In this document: piece by piece, positions 55,264-64,000 of the stretch
How the letters are laid out: each line of letters starts with the position of its first letter
Numbering within the stretch: position 1 is the stretch's first letter
From: Sandaracinaceae bacterium
GTDB lineage: Bacteria; Myxococcota_A; Polyangia; Polyangiales; JADJQN01
Length of the DNA: 64,000 nucleotides
Direction: 5' to 3'
Assembly (NCBI GenBank): GCA_016712745.1
Contig: JADJQN010000001.1
Coordinates: 1,116,001-1,180,000 of the forward strand
Translations under genes and position numbers: made by a program
Notes under the pieces: generated by a model
Database searches by the model: none
Seen by the model: the letters and a program-made list of their open reading frames with translations, nothing else
Told to the model about the DNA's origin: nothing

Positions 55264-56016
55264 ATGACCCTGTCGGCCCCGCTCTTGGTCTTTGCCGGCA
55301 TCGTGTGGCTCGCGCTTCTTGTGGAGTCGGTCGCAGGATTCGGCGCGACCGTCATCACGGTTGCCCTCGCGTCGCAGATCTATCCATTGCCGCAGGTTCT
55401 GGCCGCATTCGTTCCGGTCAATTTCGTCTTGTCGCTCTACATCGTGGCTAGGCATCGCGAGCGGGTGGATGTACGCGTGCTGGTACGCCGCCTCCTACCG
55501 GCGACCGCAATGGGCGTTGCCGTTGGCATCTTCCTCGTCTCCTCGGAGGGCACGGACTGGCTGCGTCTCGCATTCGCGATTTTTGTGCTGGCGCTTTCTA
55601 TCGGCTCTTTGTGGATGATGCGCCAAGGTCAGCCCACCGCCCGCGAACCGCTTTCGCCATGGCAATCATCCGCTGTGCTCTTCATCGCTGGCATTGTGCA
55701 CGGACTCTTCGCGTGCGGCGGACCACTTCTGGTCTACGTCGCCGAGCGGCTCATGCCAGACAAAAGTATGTTTCGCGCAACTGTGTCCGCAGTGTGGCTC
55801 GTGTTCCATGTGGTGCTACTCGCGAGCTACCGCGCCGCTGGGACGCTCACATTTGACTCGCTCAAAGTAAGCGGCGTGCTGATGCTCGCGCTTTTACTGA
55901 GTATCCCGGTCGGTGAGTGGATTCACACGCGTCTTTCCGCGCAGAAGTTCCGCGTTGGCGTGTACGTTTTGCTCGCAGTCGCCGGCGCGGCGCAGCTGAT
56001 ACGGGCGCTCGCCTAG
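55264..56016 (+). CDS. TauE/SafE-family membrane exporter
   Basis: 250 aa, eight hydrophobic segments in two repeats. Helix 1 ends in LVESVAGFGATVITVA, and the middle has GIVHGLFACGGPLLVYV, the two family-typical G-rich motifs. Exports sulfite or related organosulfur anions in known members. 12-bp gap from the PilZ gene. Confidence 0.85.
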   Translation: MTLSAPLLVFAGIVWLALLVESVAGFGATVITVALASQIYPLPQVLAAFVPVNFVLSLYIVARHRERVDVRVLVRRLLPATAMGVAVGIFLVSSEGTDWLRLAFAIFVLALSIGSLWMMRQGQPTAREPLSPWQSSAVLFIAGIVHGLFACGGPLLVYVAERLMPDKSMFRATVSAVWLVFHVVLLASYRAAGTLTFDSLKVSGVLMLALLLSIPVGEWIHTRLSAQKFRVGVYVLLAVAGAAQLIRALA

Positions 56017-56040
56017 GCCTCGCAAGCTCGAGCACCGGAC

Positions 56041-57741
56041 CTACGAGCTCACCTTACGTCGCCTCTGGTCCGCGTCGCGCCAAGTCTCAATCGTTTCCGT
56101 TGGGTGCATGGGGCCGCGAAAAGGAATGGCGCGCACGGCGTCGAAGTCGGTGACGCCGCTGGTGCGTACGAAACGAACCATGCGCACGTAAGCAGCGAAG
56201 TACATCAGGAACGGAAAGAAGTTCTTCACCACGACAATGTCTGCGTTCCGGACTTTCAGACCCGCGTTCGCGAAGAACGAGGGTCGAATCGCCAAGGCCG
56301 GACCCTCGACGGCGATGATGAAAATCGTGCCGACCTGCAGAACTGCCATCCGCCCGATTCCATGTGCGCGCGGAAGCGAGAGCAACTTGGCGTCAAGGTG
56401 CAGGGGTTGTTGGCGCTGCGTGTCGAGCTTTCCTCCCACCGAAACGTTTACGCGTTGCCCGGGTCGATGTTCCTGCCACAGCATCGCGACAAGCTCAGGA
56501 TCTCGCACGGAGGCATAGCAACGCATCCCTTGTCCATGCTCGATGAGCGCACGAATTACATCTGTGTTGTCGCCGGGTGCACCGGCGGTTACGACGTCGG
56601 ATGCGTCCGCGAGCACGCACACGCCCAGACGACGCGCCCACTTCGCAGCACGCGCATCCTCGATGGCTTTCTTTGGCGTTGCAAACGTGGAGGGGAGATG
56701 GTCGCGAACATCCCAGCACATCTCAGCCAGCTCCTCTGCGCATCGCTCGGCAAGCGCTTGGTCGCGGTTGGCGACGACCAATGTCGCCCAGCCAAGCTCC
56801 GGATGCCAGTTCCAGGGATGGCAACTGAGCACGCTGACCGCAAGCACTTCGGGATTGATCTCCATTTCGCTCATGCGCTGAAAGAGCTGATTCATCGGTG
56901 GAAGAAAATCAATCGTGGGGGAACCTCCGAGGAACATCGGCAGCGTGCGCCACGCGGTGACCGGCTCGACCTCGCCAGCAACCGTGCGAACGATAATCTC
57001 GCCGACCTTCTGGCCCATCAGACTGTGATCGCGATGCGGATTGGTTCGGTAGGCCTGCACGACGTTCGCACGTTCAACGAGCTTCGGCACGATGTTGCCG
57101 TGCAAATCCAGAGTTACGCCAATCGGCGCGGTCGGCACAAACTCCCGCACGCGCCGCAAGATATCACTCTCCGGACTTTCGTCATCGGCCAGGGGAAGAT
57201 CGTGAACACCCATGCCGCCGTGCAGACTCAATAGCACGGCATCGATGTCCTTCGCGTTGCGCAATGGAGCGATCAAGCGTTCCACAAGATTGTCGTAGCA
57301 TTCGCGCGTAAGCGGTCCCGACGAAACCGCCCATGCCGAAACAAGCGGAACAAACTCGACTTCCATGCCGCGCTCGAATGCAGCGGATCGCACGCCATCT
57401 ACAAAGCCCGACAACTCGGCGTTCTTCATGAAGCCGCGCACCTCGTGGCTGCGCCAGCTCGTCGCATCGATCAAGCCCTCGCCGCTCAGCAAGTGAACGC
57501 TCTCGAAGTCGTGGAGCGTTGTACCAACTGGCGATAGCGCGTTCGTCTCTTGCGTGATGCGTCCGATTGCGATCCGCAGCGTCCTCGACGCAGCGGCGCC
57601 GGGCCCCTTCTTGCCGGAGCGTGACCGCGCCTTCGCTTCCCGTCGCAAAACGTCTGCGATACTGACGAGAGCGCGCCCAACCAGCCCCACATCGATACCG
57701 GTGGGTTTCCTCTTCGCTTTGCGCGGACTTTCAGGGCTCAT
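56041..57741 (-). CDS. M81/MlrC-like metallopeptidase-family protein
   Basis: 566 aa, family of microcystinase MlrC. LRIAIGRITQETNALSP, then LSLHGGMGVHDL, GVTLDLHGNI and VLADASDVVTAGAPGD; the HGG-M and DLHGN motifs and conserved Asp/His residues are present. N-terminal ~50 residues are an extra basic extension. Real substrate unknown. Start overlaps the stop of the PLP enzyme gene by four bases. Confidence 0.85.
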   Translation of the reverse strand: MSPESPRKAKRKPTGIDVGLVGRALVSIADVLRREAKARSRSGKKGPGAAASRTLRIAIGRITQETNALSPVGTTLHDFESVHLLSGEGLIDATSWRSHEVRGFMKNAELSGFVDGVRSAAFERGMEVEFVPLVSAWAVSSGPLTRECYDNLVERLIAPLRNAKDIDAVLLSLHGGMGVHDLPLADDESPESDILRRVREFVPTAPIGVTLDLHGNIVPKLVERANVVQAYRTNPHRDHSLMGQKVGEIIVRTVAGEVEPVTAWRTLPMFLGGSPTIDFLPPMNQLFQRMSEMEINPEVLAVSVLSCHPWNWHPELGWATLVVANRDQALAERCAEELAEMCWDVRDHLPSTFATPKKAIEDARAAKWARRLGVCVLADASDVVTAGAPGDNTDVIRALIEHGQGMRCYASVRDPELVAMLWQEHRPGQRVNVSVGGKLDTQRQQPLHLDAKLLSLPRAHGIGRMAVLQVGTIFIIAVEGPALAIRPSFFANAGLKVRNADIVVVKNFFPFLMYFAAYVRMVRFVRTSGVTDFDAVRAIPFRGPMHPTETIETWRDADQRRRKVSS

Positions 57742-59267
57742 CGTGCCTTCGTACGAAGCTTCATTGCTAGCATCGTCTTGGCGCGCTTTTTCACATTGGC
57801 AAGGCGATCTAGTGTTTCAATCGCAGTCGCGCCGTACTTGTCGAGAAGCTTGGCAACAGGTCCGTCTCCGCGCGCGCCGCCCTCCCCTGAATTTTCGGGG
57901 CCGTACATTTCTTCGATCACGCTATCGACCGCGAGCTTCACGGCGCCCCGAATCGGCATGCGTGCCATGATTCCGTACATCGCTGCATCGCCGCGCGACT
58001 TCAGTTCGGGATGCGCTCGCACGTGCGCGACCGACGCACGAAGATCACGCAGATACTCATCGACGATCGGTAGATGATTCGCGGTGACGGTGAGATGCAC
58101 TGTCGGCGGCTGATGCTGTCGGTCAACGAGCCATCCCTTGTCCTGCATAGCGTCCGCCACTGCGTAGACATCGATCGCGTCGTTCGACGAGCTCCAACAC
58201 ACAATGGTCGTCGGGTCGTCGCCAACCAGCCTCAGTCCCTCGATCCCGCGGATGCCAGCGCGCAGCTTCTGTGTTGCGGTGAGCGCCTTTTGCGTGAGCG
58301 CGAGATAGCCGTCTTCGCCCATCGCCTGCATACCCGCCCACGCTGCTGCGATGGGTCCGCCCGGCCTTGTGCCCGGCATCGAAGGCGAGATGTACACGCC
58401 ACCTGGAAACTCCGTCGCTACGAAGAACTGATGCTTCAAGGTCGCAATCGAGCGGTGAAGAATCACCGACGCGCCCTTCGCGGTGTAGCCGTACTTGTGC
58501 AAGTCCGCCGAGATAGTTGTTACGCCGGGCACGCGGAAGTCCCACGCCGGCACGGGTTGTCCGAGCTTTTCCAGAAACGGCAGCACCATGCCGCCCACAC
58601 ATGCGTCCACATGGAAGAGAAGTTTTTTCTTCTGCGCGAACGCGCCAACTTGCTCGATCGGATCCATCACGCCGTGCGGATACTGCGGTGCCGACGCCAC
58701 GACCATCACCGTGTTGCGATCTACCAGCTTCTTGAGGGACTTCATGTCCACGCGCATTTCGTCATCGAGCGCTGCATGCTTGAGGGCGACACCAAAGTAC
58801 TCACCGGCCTTGTCGAACGCCGGATGCGCGCTGCGCGGCAACACGATATTGGGCCGGCGGATCCACGGCTTCTTCTTGCGTGCATGGTCGCGAGCCATCT
58901 TCACGGCGAGCAGGAGAGATTCAGTGCCCCCACTCGTCATGGTGCCGCACGCGTTCGCGTCTCCGTGCAAGAGCGTGAGCGCCATTCGCACGACATCTTT
59001 CTCCATGCGGCGCAGGCTTTGGAACGCCAGAGGATTCAAACCATTCTCAGAGAAGAAAGCGTTGTGTGCTTCCTTCAGGAACGCCGAATGCGCGTCGGAC
59101 GCGTGATAGACGAGGCTGAACACTCGCCCCTTCTTCCAATCCACGTCGTCGCGGCCGAGCACGTGGAGATCGGCAAGCAACGCCGCGTGCGCCTTACCCT
59201 TGCGCGGAATCGCGGCGACCGGCGCGACCCCTTTCTTCTTGGGCTTAGTCGTGTTGCGTTTGACCAT
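57738..59267 (-). CDS. Group II PLP decarboxylase / sphingosine-phosphate lyase-like enzyme
   Basis: 509 aa fold-type I PLP enzyme. GTMTSGGTESLLLAVK binds the cofactor phosphate, HVDACVGGMVLPFLEK stacks on the ring, SADLHKYGYTAKGAS holds the PLP lysine. This group includes glutamate decarboxylase-like and sphingosine-1-phosphate-lyase-like proteins; substrate cannot be told by eye. Overlaps the MlrC-like gene (ATGA). Confidence 0.85.
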   Translation of the reverse strand: MVKRNTTKPKKKGVAPVAAIPRKGKAHAALLADLHVLGRDDVDWKKGRVFSLVYHASDAHSAFLKEAHNAFFSENGLNPLAFQSLRRMEKDVVRMALTLLHGDANACGTMTSGGTESLLLAVKMARDHARKKKPWIRRPNIVLPRSAHPAFDKAGEYFGVALKHAALDDEMRVDMKSLKKLVDRNTVMVVASAPQYPHGVMDPIEQVGAFAQKKKLLFHVDACVGGMVLPFLEKLGQPVPAWDFRVPGVTTISADLHKYGYTAKGASVILHRSIATLKHQFFVATEFPGGVYISPSMPGTRPGGPIAAAWAGMQAMGEDGYLALTQKALTATQKLRAGIRGIEGLRLVGDDPTTIVCWSSSNDAIDVYAVADAMQDKGWLVDRQHQPPTVHLTVTANHLPIVDEYLRDLRASVAHVRAHPELKSRGDAAMYGIMARMPIRGAVKLAVDSVIEEMYGPENSGEGGARGDGPVAKLLDKYGATAIETLDRLANVKKRAKTMLAMKLRTKAR

Positions 59268-59273
59268 CGCGAT

Positions 59274-59873
59274 TCAGCTTGCGCGTCTGTAGCGACGACG
59301 TTCGGCGGCCACGTTGCCGCCCGTCATGAGCGGCGCGAGCGCGTGTAGTCCGCTGTCTTCTTCCTGCACTTCAGGAAGGAAAACGATATCCTCTTCGCTA
59401 AGTGCGAAGATGTCCCTGTCGTCGTCGACTGGATCTCCGACGTCGATCCACTCGAGGCCCTGCGCCTGCGGGGGCACTTGGCGCCCGCCATAGCCAGCGA
59501 GCGGTGGCGGCAAGCCGTGAAGGCATTGCGTCAAGCGGCCGAGCTCGGTCGGACTCAGATCCTCAAAATGCACGCCCATGCCCGCCAAGACGCCGTCCTC
59601 GCGACGCCGGCGAAGCGCAGCGCGCGCAACCTTCGCGGTGACAAGCAACTCATGCACGCGTTGCTGACGGGGGGGCAGGAAGGAGAGGAGCACCTCGTCG
59701 CCGGGCTCAAGAGGCAGGGAGGTCTCGAGCCACGCGCCAAAGGGCGATAGATCCGTCAGGAGAAAAGGGACCGGTTCGTCCCAGTGATCGCTCAAAACAC
59801 TGCATTCCAAGGCCACCGCGCGGCGTACCGCGCGCCTCTCACCAGGCAGAATTTCAACCGTGGTCTTGGACAT
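59274..59873 (-). CDS. PilZ-domain protein with acidic C-terminal tail
   Basis: 199 aa. PilZ domain at about 10-120 with RRAVRRA (RxxxR) and DLSPFGAWLE. C-terminal 80 residues are acidic, low complexity, without a known domain. Six bp from the PLP gene (same strand). Confidence 0.8.
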   Translation of the reverse strand: MSKTTVEILPGERRAVRRAVALECSVLSDHWDEPVPFLLTDLSPFGAWLETSLPLEPGDEVLLSFLPPRQQRVHELLVTAKVARAALRRRREDGVLAGMGVHFEDLSPTELGRLTQCLHGLPPPLAGYGGRQVPPQAQGLEWIDVGDPVDDDRDIFALSEEDIVFLPEVQEEDSGLHALAPLMTGGNVAAERRRYRRAS

Positions 59874-59953
59874 CGAGCCTCCTCTGTGGGCGTCTGTCCT
59901 ACATTATGCGACACCGCTGGCTCGGATCGCCAAAATCCTGCGTGCCCCCTGCG

Positions 59954-60856
59954 CTAAGCCCCGAAAATGGCTACGGATTTGCCGTGGTCCAAAACGAAGC
60001 AGTCGCCGTTCCAACGCCCAGGAATCGCTGTCGCCCGGCCCTCGTCGAGCTCGTAAAGCCACACGCCTTCACGTCCAGCGAACGTCGCACTACCTGCGCC
60101 GAACACCCTTCCCGATAATCCGTGCAGGGTGTGCGAATACGTCCAGTGAATGTGGCCGTGCAAAATCGCAAGCCTCGAGTGTTGCGACGCGACGGCGACC
60201 AAAGCATCCGCGTTCGTAAGTCCGTGCCACGGATGATCGTACTTTCCGTCGCGACGACGCATCGCGTAGTGCGTGATCAAGAAAACGCGCCGCGACGCAA
60301 TGCGCTCGTCGGCGAGCACTCGTGCCAGCGCGTCCAATTGTGCTTGCGGCACGATGCCACTCGAACGCCAGAGCTGTGGATTGGGGCGCGCGCTGTTCAG
60401 AGCAATAACGGCCACGTCGTCATTGATTAGGCGAACGACCGGCCACGGTTTATCAGCGACGTACTCGGGAAGATCGGAGTGCAAGAATGCAGCAAAGTGA
60501 GTTTCGAAGCGTCGTTCACGCACGGCGGAATTTACATAGACATCGTGATTGCCCGGGACGGTTATGAAGCCGTGTCGACGATGCGTAAGCTTCTCGATCG
60601 CGTCGTGCGCGATGCGAAGCTCTTCCTGTGTGCCAAGCGCCGTGTAGTCGCCCGTGCAAATCACAGCTTCCACGTCCTGCGCCTCGATGAAGGGAAGCAG
60701 TGCAGCGACCTTGCGCGATGCTTCGCGAAAATGCGCCTCACGTCGCAACGCAAGATTCGCAGCGCCCAAGAGTCGTTTGGGCCCAATATCAGAGAGCGGC
60801 AGTGCCGAGTACGGCGCCCTCAGATGAATGTCACTAAAATGCAAGATCCGCAGCAC
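59954..60856 (-). CDS. Metallophosphoesterase
   Basis: 300 aa calcineurin-like phosphoesterase. Motifs in order: HFSDIHL (D-x-H), CTGDY, GNHD, THY and HGHIHW (GHxH). Start GTG 60856 chosen because a longer frame would overlap the divergent acetyltransferase start. Substrate unknown. Confidence 0.85.
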   Translation of the reverse strand: MLRILHFSDIHLRAPYSALPLSDIGPKRLLGAANLALRREAHFREASRKVAALLPFIEAQDVEAVICTGDYTALGTQEELRIAHDAIEKLTHRRHGFITVPGNHDVYVNSAVRERRFETHFAAFLHSDLPEYVADKPWPVVRLINDDVAVIALNSARPNPQLWRSSGIVPQAQLDALARVLADERIASRRVFLITHYAMRRRDGKYDHPWHGLTNADALVAVASQHSRLAILHGHIHWTYSHTLHGLSGRVFGAGSATFAGREGVWLYELDEGRATAIPGRWNGDCFVLDHGKSVAIFGA

Positions 60857-60916
60857 AGGCGCGCACCATAGCGAGGCCGGTTGACACAGCGCAAGGGCAC
60901 AGCGGAATGTCTGTAG

Positions 60917-62146
60917 ATGCGACACGAGCTACGCATCCGCACCGCACGCGAAGACGACGTAGAACGTCTCATTGCGATACACATGGCGGCATTTCCCGAC
61001 GGTCGCAATCGGGATGCGCGTCGGCGCAACTTTCTCGAGAACATGCGTGGACCGTTGTCCGATTTGTATGTCGCCGAATCGGGCGGCGCGTTGCTCGCGC
61101 ACGCGTTTATGTTTCGCATGGCGAGTTGGTTTGGCGGCTCCGAGCTCGCCGTGGGCGGCATCGCGAGTGTCGGCGTCGCGCCGGAAGCACGTGGCAAAGG
61201 AGTTGCGCGCGCACTCATGAGTGCGCTGCTCGCCGAGCTTCAGCAAAGGCAAACGCCGCTATGCCTGCTCTATCCTTTCCGTCATCATTTCTACGGCAAG
61301 CTCGGCTTCGCCACTGTGTCCGAAGTTAAGCGCGTTCGCATTCCGACTGGCGCGCTTCCGACCCAACCAAACGACATCGTCTTGCGCGCCGCCACACGAC
61401 CTGAAGACTTCGCGCTAGCGCGCCGCTGCTACGAACGCTATGCCGAGCAACACACTGGACTCATTGTGAGGCGAGAGACGTTGTGGCGCGCCCTCTTCAC
61501 CCTCGAAGGACGCCACCTGACGCTCGCCACGACGCCGGGCGGGGAAGTAGTTGGCTATTCGATGCACGGCTATCTGTGGCCGCCGGAGGGAATGCCACAA
61601 GAGATCGACGTGATGGAGATGATTGCCGAGACCGATTCCGCGCGACTGGCGCTCTATGGGTTTTTCAAACGGCAGCGTGATCAGTCGTCCTATGTTCGGC
61701 TGCTCCTGGACGCGCGCGATCCTTTGCTGGCGTTCGTCGATGAACCGCGCAGTGCATCTTTCGACGCGATTCGGACGCTAATTCCCATCGCAGGCGAAGT
61801 TGGCGCAGGTGCGATGCTTCGCATGATCGACATTCCCCACGCACTCACGGCGCGCGGCTACTTACGCGACGGTGCGCTCAGTCTGCGAATTCACGACCGC
61901 GACACGAAGGCACCTCTCTTCTCCGGGACATTGCGCGTCGAGAAAGGGCGCGCGCAGATTCAGCCGGGCGCTCTCGGTCCGACTTTGGCGACCGACGTTG
62001 CGACCTTGACTCAGTTATACGCCGGCTACATTCGCACTGCCGATGCTGTTCGCTACGGACGGGCACATGTGGATCGCGCGGAGACCCTTGCGATCGCCGA
62101 TGCGCTCTTCGACGTACCTCCCTTCTTCACGCTCGACTATTTTTGA
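60917..62146 (+). CDS. Eis-like GNAT acetyltransferase
   Basis: 409 aa. N-terminal GNAT domain with VGVAPEARGKGVARALM (acetyl-CoA loop), a second GNAT-like middle, and an SCP2-like C-terminus ending PFFTLDYF, the layout of Eis-type enzymes (multi-acetylation of amines or aminoglycosides in Mycobacterium). The C-terminal carboxylate Phe is typical. Overlaps the convergent histidine kinase by 10 bp. Confidence 0.85.
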   Translation: MRHELRIRTAREDDVERLIAIHMAAFPDGRNRDARRRNFLENMRGPLSDLYVAESGGALLAHAFMFRMASWFGGSELAVGGIASVGVAPEARGKGVARALMSALLAELQQRQTPLCLLYPFRHHFYGKLGFATVSEVKRVRIPTGALPTQPNDIVLRAATRPEDFALARRCYERYAEQHTGLIVRRETLWRALFTLEGRHLTLATTPGGEVVGYSMHGYLWPPEGMPQEIDVMEMIAETDSARLALYGFFKRQRDQSSYVRLLLDARDPLLAFVDEPRSASFDAIRTLIPIAGEVGAGAMLRMIDIPHALTARGYLRDGALSLRIHDRDTKAPLFSGTLRVEKGRAQIQPGALGPTLATDVATLTQLYAGYIRTADAVRYGRAHVDRAETLAIADALFDVPPFFTLDYF

Positions 62147-64000
62147 GAGCTCTCGCTTGGAAATCGAATCGCTATCGTCGTGCCCTTCCCTGGTGCACTG
62201 ACGATGTCGAGCGTTCCATCCGCAGCGGCGACCATCGAGGCGACAAGCGAGAGGCCAAGGCCAGTGCCGGTACCGGCGGCGCGTGTGGTGAAGAAGGGCT
62301 CGAGGCAGCGTCGCTGCGTGTCCGCGTCCATGCCCACGCCGGTGTCCTTTATACTTAGCACGATGAACTTCGCGTCGCGCTCTGCGTGAATCGTGAGAGT
62401 GCCACCTTCCGGCATTGCGCGGAGCGCGTTGTCGATTAGGTTCGCGAGCACCTGTTCGACGTGCCCGGCGCGCGCCGTCACGACAAGATTGTCTGCGACC
62501 TCAACGTCGAGGATGTGTTCCGGCTTAATGCGCGGAGCCGCGAGTCGAAGAGTCTGATCGACAGCCTTGCCCAAATCCACGCTGACTAACGAGCGCGACG
62601 CACTGCTTTTCAGATTTTGCAAATCAGCGACGATAATCTTCGCCCGCCGCGCGCCCTCGTCGACATCACGCAGAACTGCGTCGAGGTCGGAAATAACAAA
62701 ATCAAAGTCCTTTTTGGGCGAAAAACGCGTGAGCTCGGCGAGCTGCTCCGGCGTTCGCACTCGCCCGTCGCTCAGCTCCTTTGCCACCCGCGCCAAATGC
62801 GCCGCGTAACTACGCAGAGGCGCGACGTTCGCGGAGAGGAAGTTGATTGGATTGTTGAGCTCGTGTGCAACTCCCTGCACGAGCGTCGCAACCGATGCTT
62901 CACGCTCCGCGCGGATTACTTCCGTTTGAGCGGCCTTCAACTCGGTCAGCGCGTGGTCGAGCGAGCGCGTTCGCTCTTCGAGCTGAGCGGTTCGCTCTTG
63001 CACGGTCAGCTCGAGCGCGCGCGCGCGTTGCTTCAGCGAATGCGTGCGAATGCGATAGGCGACCAACAACGCGAGGACGAACGCCAGCGCGCACAGGCTG
63101 CGAAACCACCAGGTCTGCGTCCAGTGCGGCAAAACAGAAAACTCGATGGTGAGAGGCCCGCGACCTACTCGTTCGCCGCGGAACCATGCTTCTGCTTCAA
63201 GAACGTATTCGCCAGGAGGCAAACGTGAAATGCGCACTTCGCGACTTTCGCCGACATCGCGCCACGAACTTTCCACTCCGCGCAGCCGGGTGCGCACGTG
63301 AATCTCCTCCGCATGGGCGAAGAGCGGCGCGGTGAACTGGATACGCAACTGATGATCGCCGGGGCTCACGGTGGGGCGAACTCCAAACGGAATGCGCTCC
63401 TCGTCCATGCGCAGCCGATCCACGGCCAAGGGATGCGGTCGTGCGCTTGGCAGGATGTCGCCGCGCACCATGGCAACGCCCTCTACGGTTGGGAAGATCA
63501 ACCATCCGTTCGGCAGAATGCCCGGCTTTCCGCCATTGCACTCACCGGCGCGCAGCCCTTCCAGCAAGCCCACCCAGACAATCTTCGCGTCGTGACTGTC
63601 GCCACGTTGCAACGCGCGCAGACCCGCGCGCGATACGTGCACAAGGCCGCCGTTGAACGCGCCCCACAACCCACGCTCGCGATCCATGCCCAGCGAAAAC
63701 ATCAAGTCGCTCGGCAGACCGGACTCCCGGCCATACGCATGGAACTGGCCGTTCACGCGCAGAGCAAGGCCCCGGCTGATCGTTCCGACAAGGAGGCCGA
63801 GCTCATCGTCCTCGAGGAACGTGAGCGCGCCAGGAACTGCATGCTCGCCCGTGACGCGCGGCGCGTCGGCGGGGCCGGTGATCTGCAAGAGCGCCGAGGC
63901 CGCGCCCACCCACAGCGTTCCGTCGCGCGCTGGATGCACTCCGCGTACCGACGCTGTGCCGAAGTCTTCGGGTTGTGGGCGCCAGCGCAACTCATGCCCG
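62137..64000 (-). CDS. Two-component sensor histidine kinase (N-terminus outside window)
   Basis: At least 621 codons read leftwards from the right edge without a start of its own. Reg_prop beta-propeller repeats at the start (GTLWVGAAS, GLWGAFNGG), Y_Y_Y domain (near 215-290 of the visible part), one helix (about 300-322), coiled coil, HisKA-like box with AHELNNPINF and HATPase motifs NALRAMPEG, KDTGVGMD and GTGLGLSLV. The missing N-terminus likely holds more propeller repeats and a signal peptide. Confidence 0.9.
   Translation of the reverse strand, partial: GHELRWRPQPEDFGTASVRGVHPARDGTLWVGAASALLQITGPADAPRVTGEHAVPGALTFLEDDELGLLVGTISRGLALRVNGQFHAYGRESGLPSDLMFSLGMDRERGLWGAFNGGLVHVSRAGLRALQRGDSHDAKIVWVGLLEGLRAGECNGGKPGILPNGWLIFPTVEGVAMVRGDILPSARPHPLAVDRLRMDEERIPFGVRPTVSPGDHQLRIQFTAPLFAHAEEIHVRTRLRGVESSWRDVGESREVRISRLPPGEYVLEAEAWFRGERVGRGPLTIEFSVLPHWTQTWWFRSLCALAFVLALLVAYRIRTHSLKQRARALELTVQERTAQLEERTRSLDHALTELKAAQTEVIRAEREASVATLVQGVAHELNNPINFLSANVAPLRSYAAHLARVAKELSDGRVRTPEQLAELTRFSPKKDFDFVISDLDAVLRDVDEGARRAKIIVADLQNLKSSASRSLVSVDLGKAVDQTLRLAAPRIKPEHILDVEVADNLVVTARAGHVEQVLANLIDNALRAMPEGGTLTIHAERDAKFIVLSIKDTGVGMDADTQRRCLEPFFTTRAAGTGTGLGLSLVASMVAAADGTLDIVSAPGKGTTIAIRFPSESSQK

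Noticed and set aside
56104..57234. 376-codon open frame on the plus strand
   Set aside because: Antisense to the MlrC-like gene; no supporting feature.
58074..59348. 424-codon open frame on the plus strand
   Set aside because: Antisense shadow of the PLP enzyme gene.

Overview
The window looks like chromosome of a delta-proteobacterial lineage, most likely Myxococcota/Polyangia-like. The support is indirect: many small lipoproteins with Asp/Ala/Gly-rich linkers after the lipobox, Cys-rich repeats of the myxobacterial disulfide (DUF4215) type, MopE-like and SRCR domains, PilZ proteins, a large RHS protein, and an infC gene that appears to start with ATC. No 16S rRNA is present, so the assignment is an inference.

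Layout. (1) 1-6134, ordinary chromosome: the start of a secreted protein cut by the window edge, a DsbD-like thiol-disulfide transporter, several lipoproteins, an AsmA-like membrane protein and an IspZ/YciB-like protein. (2) About 6195-27991, a 21.8 kb integrated island bounded by a tRNA-Arg(CCT) 3' fragment at 6168-6212 and the intact tRNA-Arg(CCT) at 27947-28022. They share an 18-bp identical core, 6195-6212 and 27974-27991. The left part carries cargo: a repeat lipoprotein, a secreted-protein/lipoprotein/RHS/possible immunity operon, and a 174-aa membrane protein followed by a 1214-aa protein with a C-terminal PD-(D/E)XK nuclease site. The right part is phage-satellite-like and almost all on the minus strand: unknown 353-aa protein, excisionase-like HTH, primase-helicase, small and large terminase, tyrosine integrase. 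No capsid, portal, tail or lysis gene is recognisable. A second Xis-like HTH, an XRE repressor and two small or unknown genes lie between the two parts. (3) 28071-32135: surE, lipoproteins (one with an apparent frameshift), a catalase C-terminal remnant and a small DUF6766-like membrane protein. (4) 32136-43050: repeats, tRNA-Pro(GGG), and the conserved translation cluster read leftwards: tRNA-Val, thrS, infC, [two lipoprotein genes], rpmI, rplT, pheS, pheT, ihfA, merR-like. (5) 43157-49585: a MacA-MacB-TolC efflux operon with overlapping stops and starts, followed by a glutaredoxin/A-type-like/rhodanese fusion and a TGS1-like methyltransferase. (6) 49750-64000: threonine dehydratase-like enzyme, M23 peptidase, GT39-type membrane glycosyltransferase, two PilZ proteins, TauE/SafE exporter, MlrC-like peptidase coupled to a PLP lyase/decarboxylase, metallophosphoesterase, Eis-like acetyltransferase and a hybrid-sensor-type histidine kinase cut by the window end.

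The most interesting material is the tRNA-Arg island. Its two ends carry different but internally compensated tRNA T-stems, which suggests the element brought its own tRNA 3' end from another host. It combines a capsid-less terminase/primase/integrase module with a candidate toxin/immunity RHS locus and a large uncharacterised nuclease protein. No CRISPR array, rRNA or insertion-sequence transposase was seen. Functional calls rest on reading motifs by eye; no database search was run.
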